A stretch of DNA of 64,000 nucleotides. Origin: a virus. Shown in pieces: positions 53,186 to 61,135 of this stretch (the stretch's first letter is position 1; each line of letters opens with the position of its first letter). The DNA lies in IMG/VR virus record IMGVR_UViG_3300010938_000004, positions 62,001-126,000 of that record. One strand, 5' to 3'. Under the pieces are notes generated by a model, which ran no database searches, was not told where the DNA came from, and was given only the letters and a program-made list of their open reading frames with translations. Made by a program: the position numbers and the translations under genes.

Positions 53186-53385
53186 GCTTTGAAGAGTTTA
53201 AGGATCTCTTTGTCCGGGATCAACCAACGCGCATACAGGGAGTTAGAGAATGCCCTCCAGATCGCCTCTACCTGACGAAGGCCGAAGCTCATGTCAGGGA
53301 TTTCTTTTAAGAGAAGTTTGCGGATTTTCTTGATATCTTTTATGTTCTCCAGCTCAAGGGCCCTGGATATGTTGTGTCTCATCAT
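53170..53385 (-). CDS. Small helical hypothetical protein
   Basis: 71 aa from the ATG at 53383-53385, 8 nt after AAGGAG. Basic helices: MMRHNISRALELENIKDIKK, then IRKLLLKEIPDMSFGLRQVEAIWRAFSNSLYARWLIPDKEILKLFKAW. The helix-turn-helix-like central part could bind DNA. Overlaps both neighbours (31 nt with the cupin-like gene upstream). Confidence 0.5.
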   Translation of the reverse strand: MMRHNISRALELENIKDIKKIRKLLLKEIPDMSFGLRQVEAIWRAFSNSLYARWLIPDKEILKLFKAWIQR

Positions 53386-53833
53386 TTTTCGACTCCTTGG
53401 ATTCCTTACTTTGCAGGCGCTGCGCATGATGATACGCCTTCCAGTGGACCCAACCATCGGGCGTGTGGTATCCCCACTCTCGCGTTTTGGGACCCATGAA
53501 GGCCAAGGTGACGGTCCCGGGCTTCATCCTCACGATACTGTGTCGGTCCTTGTCTGATGCGCGGACATAGTTGAAGATGCCGCGGTAGCCAGAGCGATTT
53601 TCGTCGCCGACGAAGCGCTTTTCCCAGTATCCGCCGAACAGAATGATGGACAGGAAACTGACTGGGTGATCGTGCAGGTACGGCTCTGGGTCCGGCTTGT
53701 TGAGCCAGTGCACACAGAGCGCGCACCAGGGGGTTTTGAATAGGTGCAGGCGGGTGATGTACTCGGAGTCAACGAAGGTCCACCGCCAGAAACACCAGCC
53801 GGTGCCGGATTTGTATAGCCTGTTCTTGAACAT
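53354..53833 (-). CDS. Cupin-like protein
   Basis: 159 aa. Aromatic-rich beta protein with PEPYLHDHPVSFLSIILFGGYWEKRF near 50-75 and KPGTVTLAFMGPKTREWGYHTPDGWVHWKAY near 103-133. The H-x-H with a later H and the GGY-x-E turn fit a small cupin barrel. Phage proteins with YLHDHP-x-x-F-x-S are widespread and unassigned. Metal-binding residues are present; the substrate is unknown. Confidence 0.6.
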   Translation of the reverse strand: MFKNRLYKSGTGWCFWRWTFVDSEYITRLHLFKTPWCALCVHWLNKPDPEPYLHDHPVSFLSIILFGGYWEKRFVGDENRSGYRGIFNYVRASDKDRHSIVRMKPGTVTLAFMGPKTREWGYHTPDGWVHWKAYHHAQRLQSKESKESKNDETQHIQGP

Positions 53834-53834
53834 C

Positions 53835-54329
53835 TTAGCTCTCCTGCTCGTGTTCTGTGCGGCTTACCGCGGGCTTTTGTTTCTCGTTGAGAACGCGCTT
53901 GACTAGCTCCACACCCTCTTCGATTGTCGATACTACGAAGGTGGCCATTTCGCGCACAAAGGAGTGGTCGTGGATGTTCTTGTCTTCCATGATGAGACCC
54001 ACGATCTTTTGGGCTTGGTATGCCCAAGCAAGTTCCGCCACTGAGCCTATCGACACGCGCTCTGTGCCCAGCAAGTTCGAGAATACGATGTCCGAACGGA
54101 GGGTATCGTACATGTCGCGGCGTGTAATGCCTTTTGCTGTGGAAAGCGGGTTCGGGTATTCGCCCGAGTGGATTGCCCCTACGCCCAGCAGGTAGTCCTT
54201 GCCGCGCAAGGGGTCCAAGGTTTCCACCTTGTCTGAGTCCAGGGCTGCTTTCACTTTTTCTCGCCATGAGCTGGCGCCCTGCAACGTCAAGCCAGTGATG
54301 GGTCCACACAGGTATACGTAGCGTTTCAT
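53835..54329 (-). CDS. Nucleoside 2-deoxyribosyltransferase-like protein
   Basis: 164 aa. Family features: YVYLCGPITGLTLQGASSWREKV at the start (substrate loop), VETLDPLRGKDYLLG, ITRRDMYDTLRSDIVFSNLLG (Asp-rich strand), SIGSVAELAWAYQAQKIVGLIME with the catalytic-type Glu near 100, and HDHSFVREMATFVVSTIEEGVEL. It could move deoxyribose between bases or hydrolyse nucleotides for salvage. Some relatives act in NAD or nucleotide-signal degradation, so a counter-defence role is also conceivable. Coupled to the zincin gene by ATGA. Confidence 0.75.
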   Translation of the reverse strand: MKRYVYLCGPITGLTLQGASSWREKVKAALDSDKVETLDPLRGKDYLLGVGAIHSGEYPNPLSTAKGITRRDMYDTLRSDIVFSNLLGTERVSIGSVAELAWAYQAQKIVGLIMEDKNIHDHSFVREMATFVVSTIEEGVELVKRVLNEKQKPAVSRTEHEQES

Positions 54330-54796
54330 CGGTACTCCTCCAGTATGGTCAGATTTAGCATCGCAAGTGCCTTACCCGCGTCTTTCACGATGTTTGGCAC
54401 TTCTTGATCCAAGGAAACGTGCTTGGGCAGATTCAAAGAGACCTGCTCTATGGTGAGGTGCAGCAGCTGGGAAAGCTCTTTTTCGTGGCCTTGGCCCCAG
54501 TGGGTATTTATGATTGCATGGTCGGCTGCGAAGATGGCCACGCATTCTTCTCGTAGATTCAGATAAGTGGCTAGCGCTCTAGACGTCCAAGGCCTTGCGA
54601 GTCGGCGAGGACTGCCGGTGGCATGCGCCACTTCGTGTATGGCTACGAATAATAGGGCCGATTCTGAGGTGTAGCTGTTGCTGTCGCCTAAGAAGATGCT
54701 ATTGCGGATGTCGTCGTAGTAGGGGATTCTAGCTATAGGATTGCTCTCTATAAGAGCAAGAGGCTGCGACCAGTGAGGCGTCAATGCATGGACCAT
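54326..54796 (-). CDS. Zincin-like metallopeptidase, MPTase-PolyVal type
   Basis: 156 aa from the ATG at 54794-54796 (TGATG overlap with the small gene before); a GTG three bases upstream is equally possible. The motif is FVAIHEVAHATGSPRRLARPW, i.e. HExxH followed by T-G and R-R/L-R, with the preceding ARIPYYDDIRNSIFLGD strand, exactly the pattern of the metallopeptidase domain of phage and plasmid polyvalent proteins (PF18818). The C-terminal helices contain EECVAIFAADHAIIN, supplying the third metal ligand. Such proteins are thought to remove host proteins early after entry. Confidence 0.68.
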   Translation of the reverse strand: MVHALTPHWSQPLALIESNPIARIPYYDDIRNSIFLGDSNSYTSESALLFVAIHEVAHATGSPRRLARPWTSRALATYLNLREECVAIFAADHAIINTHWGQGHEKELSQLLHLTIEQVSLNLPKHVSLDQEVPNIVKDAGKALAMLNLTILEEYR

Positions 54797-54954
54797 CACT
54801 TGGCCCAGCGGGTTGGGTCCAATGGCGACGTGTCGTTTTGCACTAGAACCTTCTCGCAGATCGAGGTTCGGTCTTCCTCGAAGAATCCGCGGCCCATCAC
54901 GCCAGTGAGGCGCGTTGAGAACCAGTACCTGAACTCATTCATGTCTATGAGCAT
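54796..54954 (-). CDS. Small conserved-looking protein
   Basis: 52 aa, not obvious because it is short (MLIDMNEFRYWFSTRLTGVM then GRGFFEEDRTSICEKVLVQN ending PLDPTRWAK). The pattern F-x-x-W-F-x-x-R-x-T-G ... EDRT-x-x-C ... PLDPxRW is compact and natural, with a TGATG junction to the next gene. First gene of the leftward accessory operon. The ribosome site is weak. Confidence 0.5.
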   Translation of the reverse strand: MLIDMNEFRYWFSTRLTGVMGRGFFEEDRTSICEKVLVQNDTSPLDPTRWAK

Positions 54955-54992
54955 GCTCAGGCATCATACCAATTCGCGAACCTACGATCCAC

Positions 54993-55022
54993 TTGATAAT
55001 GGACGGGCTGCTCATGTACGAT
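54993..55022 (+). promoter_or_regulatory. Promoter candidate for the helicase gene, leaderless
   Basis: TTGATA (54993-54998) and TACGAT (55017-55022) with an 18-bp spacer. The predicted start falls at about 55029-55030, exactly at the GTG of the DnaB gene. There is no ribosome site before that GTG, so a leaderless transcript is a consistent reading. Confidence 0.4.
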
Positions 55023-55029
55023 CTTGCCC

Positions 55030-57615
55030 GTGCCAGAAAATGTCTACCTTTTCGGACAGGAGTTCCAGCGCGGAGTCCTGTCTCTGATGCTGCGAGATGA
55101 AGCCTTCTTCTCTAAGTGTGTAACCTACCTTAGGCCTCAGTGCTTTTCGGCTCCTCGCGATTGGTTTTTCTCGCAGATGCAAGACTTGTACGTGTCGTAC
55201 GGCCGCCGGCTGACCGCAAGTAGTATGCAGGTGGTCCTGGGGACGGTCCAGGGTAAAGAGCTGCCGGCCTACACGGCTGAGCTTGAGTCCATCCTCAAGG
55301 CCGATCCGGTGAAGGAGATGATCGTAGATAAGGTGTCTTCCTTTGTGAAGGCGTCTTACCTGCGAGAGGTGGCCCTGGACATCCGGGCGCACCACAACAA
55401 CAACCGCATTGACGAGGGCGTCAGGGCAGCACTAGAAGCTCTGAAGCGGGCCAATGAGGTCGTTTTCGGAGACAGCGGGACCACTAAGTTCGGCGACGCC
55501 GAGGCGTTTGCCGACCGTATGGCGGCCCAGGCGGCTCAGGCCGTCCCGACAGGGATTTGGCCTATAGATGTGGCACTCGGCGGAGGTATGAAACCCCAGA
55601 CCTGGACGACTTTCATTGGGGCATCTAACGCCGGAAAATGTCTATCGGCTGACACTTTAATTCATACAGAGTTGGGACTGATTCCGATTTCAGATGTTCG
55701 TTCGCTTAAACCCAGCAGGGTCGTTGGTATTGACGGCAAAAAGCAGATCCTGGCCTTTTATGAAAATGGTACTAAGCCGCTATATCGAATTACTTTTGAA
55801 TGCGGATTATCGATCGATTCCAGCTTGGATCATATTCATGGCATCGCCACATCTAAAGGCCTTGAAGAGATCAAAACTGCGGATCTGAAGCCTGGCATGT
55901 TTGGAGTTTTACCTGCCGGTACGTGGTTGGGCGATAAGCCAGTGCCTGAAAACATTGCTTGGTTGCTGGGCTTTACGCTGGGCGACGGGTCTTATTCCAG
56001 GTGCCCCCGAGGACTTCGTAATTTAAACTGGACGGCAGAGATTGGCAGTCCAGTTTACGATAAATTGCGGACTACACTGAGCGCGCTCGGGCTGGCTAAG
56101 CCGCGAGAGCATACCCGCGGCCGGACCAAGGCGGTATGGGGAACCTCTGCCATAGCCGATCAGTTGGAAGCTTATGGTTTGAGGGCGGGCACCAAGCAAG
56201 ACAAGTTTATTTTGAACATCATGAGTTGGGATCGCTCAGCGGCCAAGGCATACATTGCTGGCCTCTTAGATGCTGATGGCACCGTTAGTAAGCGCGGGCA
56301 GATCGTCCTAACTCTTAATAATTATCAAGTGCTCAAGCAGCTTCAGCAGGTATTTTTCCGTATGGGTTATTTTTCCAATCTTCGCGCCTACAAGAAGAAG
56401 GTCGCCTTAAAGAACAAGACCATCAATAACTATCAAGTGTGGAGCTTATTTTTTTCTGCGGCATCCAGCTTGAAAGCCCGACAAGAGTTGGGCCTTCAGG
56501 ATAAGTGGAAAGATGGACGGCTATACGCTTCCGCCCCCAGGGGAGGGCGTCAAGTGGTGGTGACTGAGGAGATCCGCAGGGCCCTATTGTCTCATGGGAT
56601 TGGATATTTTAGTGGATCAAAGGCGCAGACCGTGCTGTCTTCCACCCTAGACCGCCTGCGTATCCCCTACGACGATCGATATTGGCCAGTAAAGATCGTC
56701 TCGATAGAGCCATCTGGAGAGGGCCCGACCTATGATCTTTCGGTCGATGGAGATCATTTGTTTGTGGCCAATGGGCTACTAACCCATAACAGTATGCTGT
56801 CCAGCAACTTTGCCTACTTTGCGGCCATGGCCGGCAAGAAGACCTTGGTAACTATCCACGAAGATGAAGAGGAAACCAAAGCCAGGTTTATCTCTCGCTT
56901 TAGCGGTGTCCCAACCCGGAAGTATCTGATGGGCGCTCAGTTTTGGACCAAGCAGGAGCGCGATGCCATCATGCATGCTGACCAGGTGTTGTCCAAGCAT
57001 GTGGAGTTGCGCTTCATGTCGGGCGAGGAGAACACGATTGAAAATGTGAAGGAGTTCGTTCGTCGCCATCATGCGGCACGCGGTATCGATCTTTACGTGT
57101 GCGACTATGGTCAGTGTTTGTATTCTAACCGAGTGAAGAGCATTGAGAATTCCTATAAAATCCAAGAGATCGTCTACTGGGAGCTGAAGCAGCTTTGCAA
57201 TGAGCTAAACATCGCAGGCGTGGGTGGAGCACAATCGAATCGTGAGGCAGCAAAGAAGAACCGCGCTGGCGGCGTGTGGTTAAAGCCAGAGGACGTGTCT
57301 GACTCTTACTCTGTGGTTAGAAAGAGCAGCAACATCATCACTCTGAACCGTTCTGAACAGGCAGAGCAGCGCGATGAGGTCTACTTCCATCTGTGTAAGG
57401 CCCGCGGTGGGGTCAAGGGTATCACCGTGTGCTGTGAGAGCGACTACTCTCGCGCCATCACCCATATGGCTGACGAGGTGGACGAACACGGAGCATTGTT
57501 GGTCCAGCGCCAAAGGATAGTTGACCGCGGCGGCCTAAAGAAGGAAGATTTGCCAGTTCAGATCGGAGTGGGGAAAAGCGAAAGCGAAGGAGATGAGGGT
57601 GGGACTCAGGAATAG
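55030..57615 (+). CDS. dnaB: Replicative DNA helicase, DnaB-like, with intein
   Basis: 861 aa precursor (477 aa spliced, the usual DnaB length) from a GTG; a TTG two codons earlier is the alternative. The N-terminal collar (QEFQRGVLSLMLRDEAFFSKCVTYLRPQCFSAPRDWFFSQMQDLY) matches DnaB. The RecA-like domain starts TGIWPIDVALGGGMKPQTWTTFIGASNAGK; Walker A is completed after the intein by Ser. Downstream are LVTIHEDEEETKARFISRF, Walker B-type IDLYVCDYGQCL, GVGGAQSNREAAKKNRAGGVWLKPEDVSDSYSVVRKSSNIITLNR and the arginine-finger region. It unwinds the fork ahead of the phage Pol III. Confidence 0.9.
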   Translation: MPENVYLFGQEFQRGVLSLMLRDEAFFSKCVTYLRPQCFSAPRDWFFSQMQDLYVSYGRRLTASSMQVVLGTVQGKELPAYTAELESILKADPVKEMIVDKVSSFVKASYLREVALDIRAHHNNNRIDEGVRAALEALKRANEVVFGDSGTTKFGDAEAFADRMAAQAAQAVPTGIWPIDVALGGGMKPQTWTTFIGASNAGKCLSADTLIHTELGLIPISDVRSLKPSRVVGIDGKKQILAFYENGTKPLYRITFECGLSIDSSLDHIHGIATSKGLEEIKTADLKPGMFGVLPAGTWLGDKPVPENIAWLLGFTLGDGSYSRCPRGLRNLNWTAEIGSPVYDKLRTTLSALGLAKPREHTRGRTKAVWGTSAIADQLEAYGLRAGTKQDKFILNIMSWDRSAAKAYIAGLLDADGTVSKRGQIVLTLNNYQVLKQLQQVFFRMGYFSNLRAYKKKVALKNKTINNYQVWSLFFSAASSLKARQELGLQDKWKDGRLYASAPRGGRQVVVTEEIRRALLSHGIGYFSGSKAQTVLSSTLDRLRIPYDDRYWPVKIVSIEPSGEGPTYDLSVDGDHLFVANGLLTHNSMLSSNFAYFAAMAGKKTLVTIHEDEEETKARFISRFSGVPTRKYLMGAQFWTKQERDAIMHADQVLSKHVELRFMSGEENTIENVKEFVRRHHAARGIDLYVCDYGQCLYSNRVKSIENSYKIQEIVYWELKQLCNELNIAGVGGAQSNREAAKKNRAGGVWLKPEDVSDSYSVVRKSSNIITLNRSEQAEQRDEVYFHLCKARGGVKGITVCCESDYSRAITHMADEVDEHGALLVQRQRIVDRGGLKKEDLPVQIGVGKSESEGDEGGTQE
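55639..56790 (+). other. Full intein with LAGLIDADG endonuclease in DnaB Walker A (384 aa)
   Basis: Cys (TGT 55639-55641) follows GASNAGK, and the intein ends in His-Asn (56785-56790) before Ser-Met-Leu. It therefore splits the Walker A motif between Lys and Ser, so the helicase is inactive until splicing. Blocks: A (CLSADTLIHTELGLIPISDV), B (SIDSSLDHIHGIATS), two LAGLIDADG-type motifs (WLLGFTLGDGS and YIAGLLDADGT), and F/G (GPTYDLSVDGDHLFVANGLLTHN). Both acidic residues of the endonuclease motifs are present, so homing activity is possible. Confidence 0.95.
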
Positions 57616-58198
57616 AGAGATCGAGATCAAGATGGTTGTGACCTCTGCGGATGGCTCCTATGCGAAGCTGACTCGGCGTGAGCGCATTAAGATGTTCGAG
57701 AGCATGAAGAAGCTCCTTCCCTGCAGCTTCGGCCGAACTGTGGGCTTTGCATGTGATAATTACTTTCACCCCCCGAAAGGCGCTAGGGCTGATTTTTGTC
57801 GCATCAGACAGATGGGCAGAGGTCGCGCTCAGTTCACCATCAAGTACAAGGATCGTGGGTCGAACTTCAATCGCGTAGAGAAGGACCTGGAGCTATCTAG
57901 CTCTCAGGTGGGGCAGATGGCGTCCATGCTGTCGGATCTGTGCGGCTCTTCTGCCAAGGTGCTCTGGAAGCAGTATTACGTTGCGTACTATTCGGGCAGC
58001 AAGCACAACACGCTGAGCCTTTATTGGCTGCCGGACGATAAGGAGGATCGCACCTTCATAGAGATCGAGGGCCTCACGGCTAAGGCTGTGAGCAAGGTCA
58101 AGACTATCTTGGCTCAATTTCTCAAGAAACAGGGCCTCAGATGGATCAGAGAGCGCCGATCTCTGTTTGAGATCTTCGTTAGGGATGGGGGCAAATGA
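57599..58198 (+). CDS. CYTH-domain protein
   Basis: 199 aa from the GTG at 57599 (AAGGAG 6 nt upstream); an ATG two codons earlier is too close to that site. The CYTH signature ExExK is at the N-terminus (NREIEIKMVV). Further family strands are VGFACDNYFHPPKGARADFCRIRQ, RAQFTIKYKDRG, FNRVEKDLEL, and late WLPDDKEDRTFIEIEG. CYTH enzymes form a tunnel that binds triphosphates (adenylate cyclase CyaB, thiamine triphosphatase, tripolyphosphatase). Between helicase and dUTPase, a nucleoside-triphosphate hydrolysis role or cleavage of a signal nucleotide is plausible. Confidence 0.72.
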   Translation: MGLRNREIEIKMVVTSADGSYAKLTRRERIKMFESMKKLLPCSFGRTVGFACDNYFHPPKGARADFCRIRQMGRGRAQFTIKYKDRGSNFNRVEKDLELSSSQVGQMASMLSDLCGSSAKVLWKQYYVAYYSGSKHNTLSLYWLPDDKEDRTFIEIEGLTAKAVSKVKTILAQFLKKQGLRWIRERRSLFEIFVRDGGK

Positions 58199-58698
58199 TG
58201 GAGGTGTTGCTTTTTCTTTTGACACTGCTCTTTTTCAACGTCTTGGTGCTTCATTTCCGCGAACCCTCTGCCGGCCCCACGGAGATTAAGTTCAAAAAGA
58301 TGGACCCAGTGGCGGTGCTTCCTTCTCGTGCGTACCCGGGCGATGCGGGCCTCGATCTGACTGCGGTGTCGGTCAGCATAGATGAGGATAAAGTCACGTA
58401 TGACTTCGGCTTGGCGGTTGAGATCCCCGCCGGCTATGTGGGTTTAATCTTCCCGAGAAGCTCCATCAAGTATATGGACTTGGCCATGACTAATTGTGTC
58501 GGAGTGATAGACTCTGGCTGCCGCGAGCCCCTCAGTGCCACCTTCCGCATTCTTAAAGATTTTCCCCAGATTTACTCAGCTGGCGCCAGAATCGCGCAGC
58601 TGGTCGTAATGCCAGTGTCCTTGCTCAAGCCTCAGTGGGCTGATACGCTGTCTGACACAGCCAGAGCCGGCGGCGGTTTCGGGTCTAGCGGCAGATGA
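58195..58698 (+). CDS. dut: dUTPase with N-terminal membrane segment
   Basis: 167 aa, ATG overlapping the previous stop (ATGA). All five trimeric dUTPase motifs are seen: GDAGLDLTA (1), PRSSIKYMDLAMTN (2), GVIDSGCREPLSATFRI (3), GARIAQLVVMP (4) and ARAGGGFGSSGR (5). The first 25 residues (MMEVLLFLLTLLFFNVLVLHFRE) form one hydrophobic helix absent from ordinary dUTPases, so the enzyme may be tethered to the membrane. It keeps dUTP low and feeds dUMP to dTMP synthesis. An internal ATG at about residue 36 would yield a soluble form, but its ribosome site is poor. Confidence 0.9.
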   Translation: MMEVLLFLLTLLFFNVLVLHFREPSAGPTEIKFKKMDPVAVLPSRAYPGDAGLDLTAVSVSIDEDKVTYDFGLAVEIPAGYVGLIFPRSSIKYMDLAMTNCVGVIDSGCREPLSATFRILKDFPQIYSAGARIAQLVVMPVSLLKPQWADTLSDTARAGGGFGSSGR

Positions 58699-60827
58699 GG
58701 ACTATCAGCGTAAAAGCAGAGAACTTTCGTTCTTACGAGAGTCTGGAGCGAAAGTTTCCCAATCGAGGCCTCATCCTGGTCGAAGGAATAAATCTGGACT
58801 CAGGGGGTGGCAGTAACGGGAGCGGGAAGACTGCATTCCTGGATGCCGAGTTCTGGGCCATCTATGGGTATCTTCCAGCTTGGGGCAGTCTGCGCGGCGG
58901 TTCAGTAGATAGCGTGGTGCGGATCGGGCAGTCTTCTTGTCAGGTGGTTGTGGAGCGGGAGTGGGCCGGCAAGCATGTCAAGATTTCTCGCAGTAGACCC
59001 AGCAAGCTTGCAGTGTGGGTAGACGGCAAGCCTCTGCATGGCAAGTCGGATGATTTACAGAAGCAGATAGAGCAGATGTTTGGCCCAGCAGAGCGAGCGC
59101 TGCTCTCTTCTTATGTGGCTCAAGATCGAGGTCGCTCTTTCCTGTCTATCTCTGATGCTGAGCGTACTCAAGTGTTGTCGTCCTTTGCTGGAGTTGAGGC
59201 CATGGATGCTGCTCTGGAGAAGGCCAAGCAGGAGCGTCTGGAAGTCAAGAGAGCCATAGACGAGGCGAATAGCAGAGTGTCGGCCCAGGAGCAGTTAGCC
59301 GCATCTTTAGCCTCTTACCTCACTAAGGCCGAGGCCGCTTTAGCTGATAAGACCAAGGCATTCGAGCAGGCAGAGCGTTACCTGGAAGATGCGCGCGCGG
59401 GCGCCGCCGAAGCGACCCGGACCTTAGAAGTGGAAGAGAAGGCCGCTCTGGATGCGGCATTAGAGAGCCTGCACCAGCGGTATGGCGCATTGCAGCAGAA
59501 GTCTGAGTCGGAACTGGCTGCGGCGGAGGCCAAGTTAGGGGTTTCCAGCAAGAGGTTGCACGAGGCCAAGGCCGCCCTGTCCCTTGCGCGCGCCACTGGC
59601 CAGCAGAAGGCACCTGAGGAGTGGTCCGGTAGGTTGACCGCTCTCAGGGCGCGCAAAGACAAGGGGCTTAAGGCCATAGAGGCTGCCAGGGCGCTGCGCA
59701 ACAGCGTCGCGATCGACCGCGCTGCCATCGAAGCGATGTCTCGTGAAATGGACGCCATCGCTTCCGGCCGGTGTCCTAAGTGCCAGTATGTCAACGACCA
59801 ACTGGAGGCCCGCCAGGCATCCTTAGCAGAGCGAATCGAAGAGAGGGCCTCCAAGCTTGAGGCGTCAGAGCAGCAATTGAAGGGCCTTCCTTCTGAGTCA
59901 GAGGTAGCCGCGGACCTCGCTAAGGTTGAGGCTGATATCGCGAGTCTTAGCCGGGAGATCCTTGAGTGCGAGGTCAAGGCCAGCAGCGCCCTGCGATTGG
60001 CAGAAAGCGAAGCATTGAGCGCTGAGTCAGATGCTGGATCATGCGTGCGTCAGCTTGAAGCTGCGCGCCAGTCTTTGGAGTCTGTAGACCGCAACCGGCG
60101 CTCTGAGAGTGCGACTAAGGTATCCGAAATCAAGGCTCAGTTTCATCGCCGGAGAGAGCTGGCCAAGGACCTTTTGCGCAAGGCTGAGCGTGATGCTGAG
60201 GCGTCCGCTCTTGCGCTTTCCGCAGCGGCAGATGAGGTCGAAGTCAGACGCAAGGAGCTTGAAGTCGTGGAGTTGAGCCTAGTCGCCCTGAGGGATACGG
60301 TATCTGGCGAGCTGGCGCATAAGTTGGATCTGGCGGAGGACATGGTGGAGTTCTTTGGTCCTGCTGGCTATCGCTCTGTTATATACGACGGATTGGTCGC
60401 GCGGCTGTCAGAGCTTGCGGACTCCTTCATGAAGGAATTCACAGAGGGCGCTTATGGCACTTACCTAGAGCAGGTGGGTCAGACCGCCGCCGGGGCCACA
60501 AAACTTGTGCTGCGTCCGGTTGTGACGCGCTCTGGAGAGAAGATAGATCCAGACCTTCTGTCCGGCGGGTTTCGTCGCCGGCTTACTCTGAGTTATGACC
60601 TCGCTGTGTGCTCGGTGAGCGAGCAGGGGGCGCCCATGATCTTAGACGAGGGCCTGGATGGGGTCGATGCGCAGGGCAAGCTTAGCATCTTGCCGGTTTT
60701 GGAGAAGATCGCCGCGGATCGCTTGGTCTTACTGGTAGACCATACCTCTGAGCTGAAGTCTGCGATTCCTACTCGCTGGGTGGCGACAATGAAGAGTGGA
60801 ATCTCTACCCTGTCGGAGGAGTCATGA
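58695..60827 (+). CDS. sbcC: SbcC/Rad50-like ATPase subunit (T4 gp46 type)
   Basis: 710 aa, start overlapping the dut stop (ATGA). Walker A is GGGSNGSGKTAFLDAEFWAIYG (about 38-59), followed by the Q-loop-like SSYVAQDRGRSFLSISDAERTQVLSSFAG. Long coiled coils flank a zinc hook with Cys-Pro-Lys-Cys at 359-362. The ABC signature is LLSGGFRRRLTLSYDLAV near 620, then Walker B with D-loop PMILDEGLDGVDAQGK. This is the ATPase partner of SbcD at 27.5 kb; together they process ends and hairpins in recombination-dependent replication. Confidence 0.92.
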   Translation: MRTISVKAENFRSYESLERKFPNRGLILVEGINLDSGGGSNGSGKTAFLDAEFWAIYGYLPAWGSLRGGSVDSVVRIGQSSCQVVVEREWAGKHVKISRSRPSKLAVWVDGKPLHGKSDDLQKQIEQMFGPAERALLSSYVAQDRGRSFLSISDAERTQVLSSFAGVEAMDAALEKAKQERLEVKRAIDEANSRVSAQEQLAASLASYLTKAEAALADKTKAFEQAERYLEDARAGAAEATRTLEVEEKAALDAALESLHQRYGALQQKSESELAAAEAKLGVSSKRLHEAKAALSLARATGQQKAPEEWSGRLTALRARKDKGLKAIEAARALRNSVAIDRAAIEAMSREMDAIASGRCPKCQYVNDQLEARQASLAERIEERASKLEASEQQLKGLPSESEVAADLAKVEADIASLSREILECEVKASSALRLAESEALSAESDAGSCVRQLEAARQSLESVDRNRRSESATKVSEIKAQFHRRRELAKDLLRKAERDAEASALALSAAADEVEVRRKELEVVELSLVALRDTVSGELAHKLDLAEDMVEFFGPAGYRSVIYDGLVARLSELADSFMKEFTEGAYGTYLEQVGQTAAGATKLVLRPVVTRSGEKIDPDLLSGGFRRRLTLSYDLAVCSVSEQGAPMILDEGLDGVDAQGKLSILPVLEKIAADRLVLLVDHTSELKSAIPTRWVATMKSGISTLSEES

Positions 60828-61071
60828 ACAAGCACTTAGTGAGGGTGTATCAAGAGATCCGAAGGCTGGACCACAACATCAAGAACAGCTCTTCGGCCTA
60901 TAGAGCAGCCGTAGTGATGCTGTCTATGGCTGGGGGAAAGTTCCGCACTTACCGCGGGGCCGCTCGATACACAGGCTATACTCGCGGCGAGTGTCGGAGG
61001 CTTTGTCCAGCTTGAAGAAAGGCGGGGTCATCACCAGGGATAATCAGCTTCTGGTGCGAGGATTGGTTTAG
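60824..61071 (+). pseudogene. Small wHTH-like regulator split by an apparent frameshift
   Basis: An ATG overlapping the SbcC stop starts MNKHLVRVYQEIRRLDHNIK and the frame runs to RGAARYTGYTRGECRRLCPA, ending at 61015. From about 60994 in another frame the sequence continues SEALSSLKKGGVITRDNQLL then VRGLV, ending at 61071. Joined after RGE, this is a natural winged-helix pattern (YTGYTRGE-x-SEALSSLKKGGVI). A single indel near 60990 explains the break; decay and assembly error are both possible. Confidence 0.5.
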
Positions 61072-61135
61072 CGGCGAGGCCGGTGTGGTTGCCTTCTGGT
61101 TGGATGTGTGTAGCAGAGGGGCTAATGGTGCGTTC

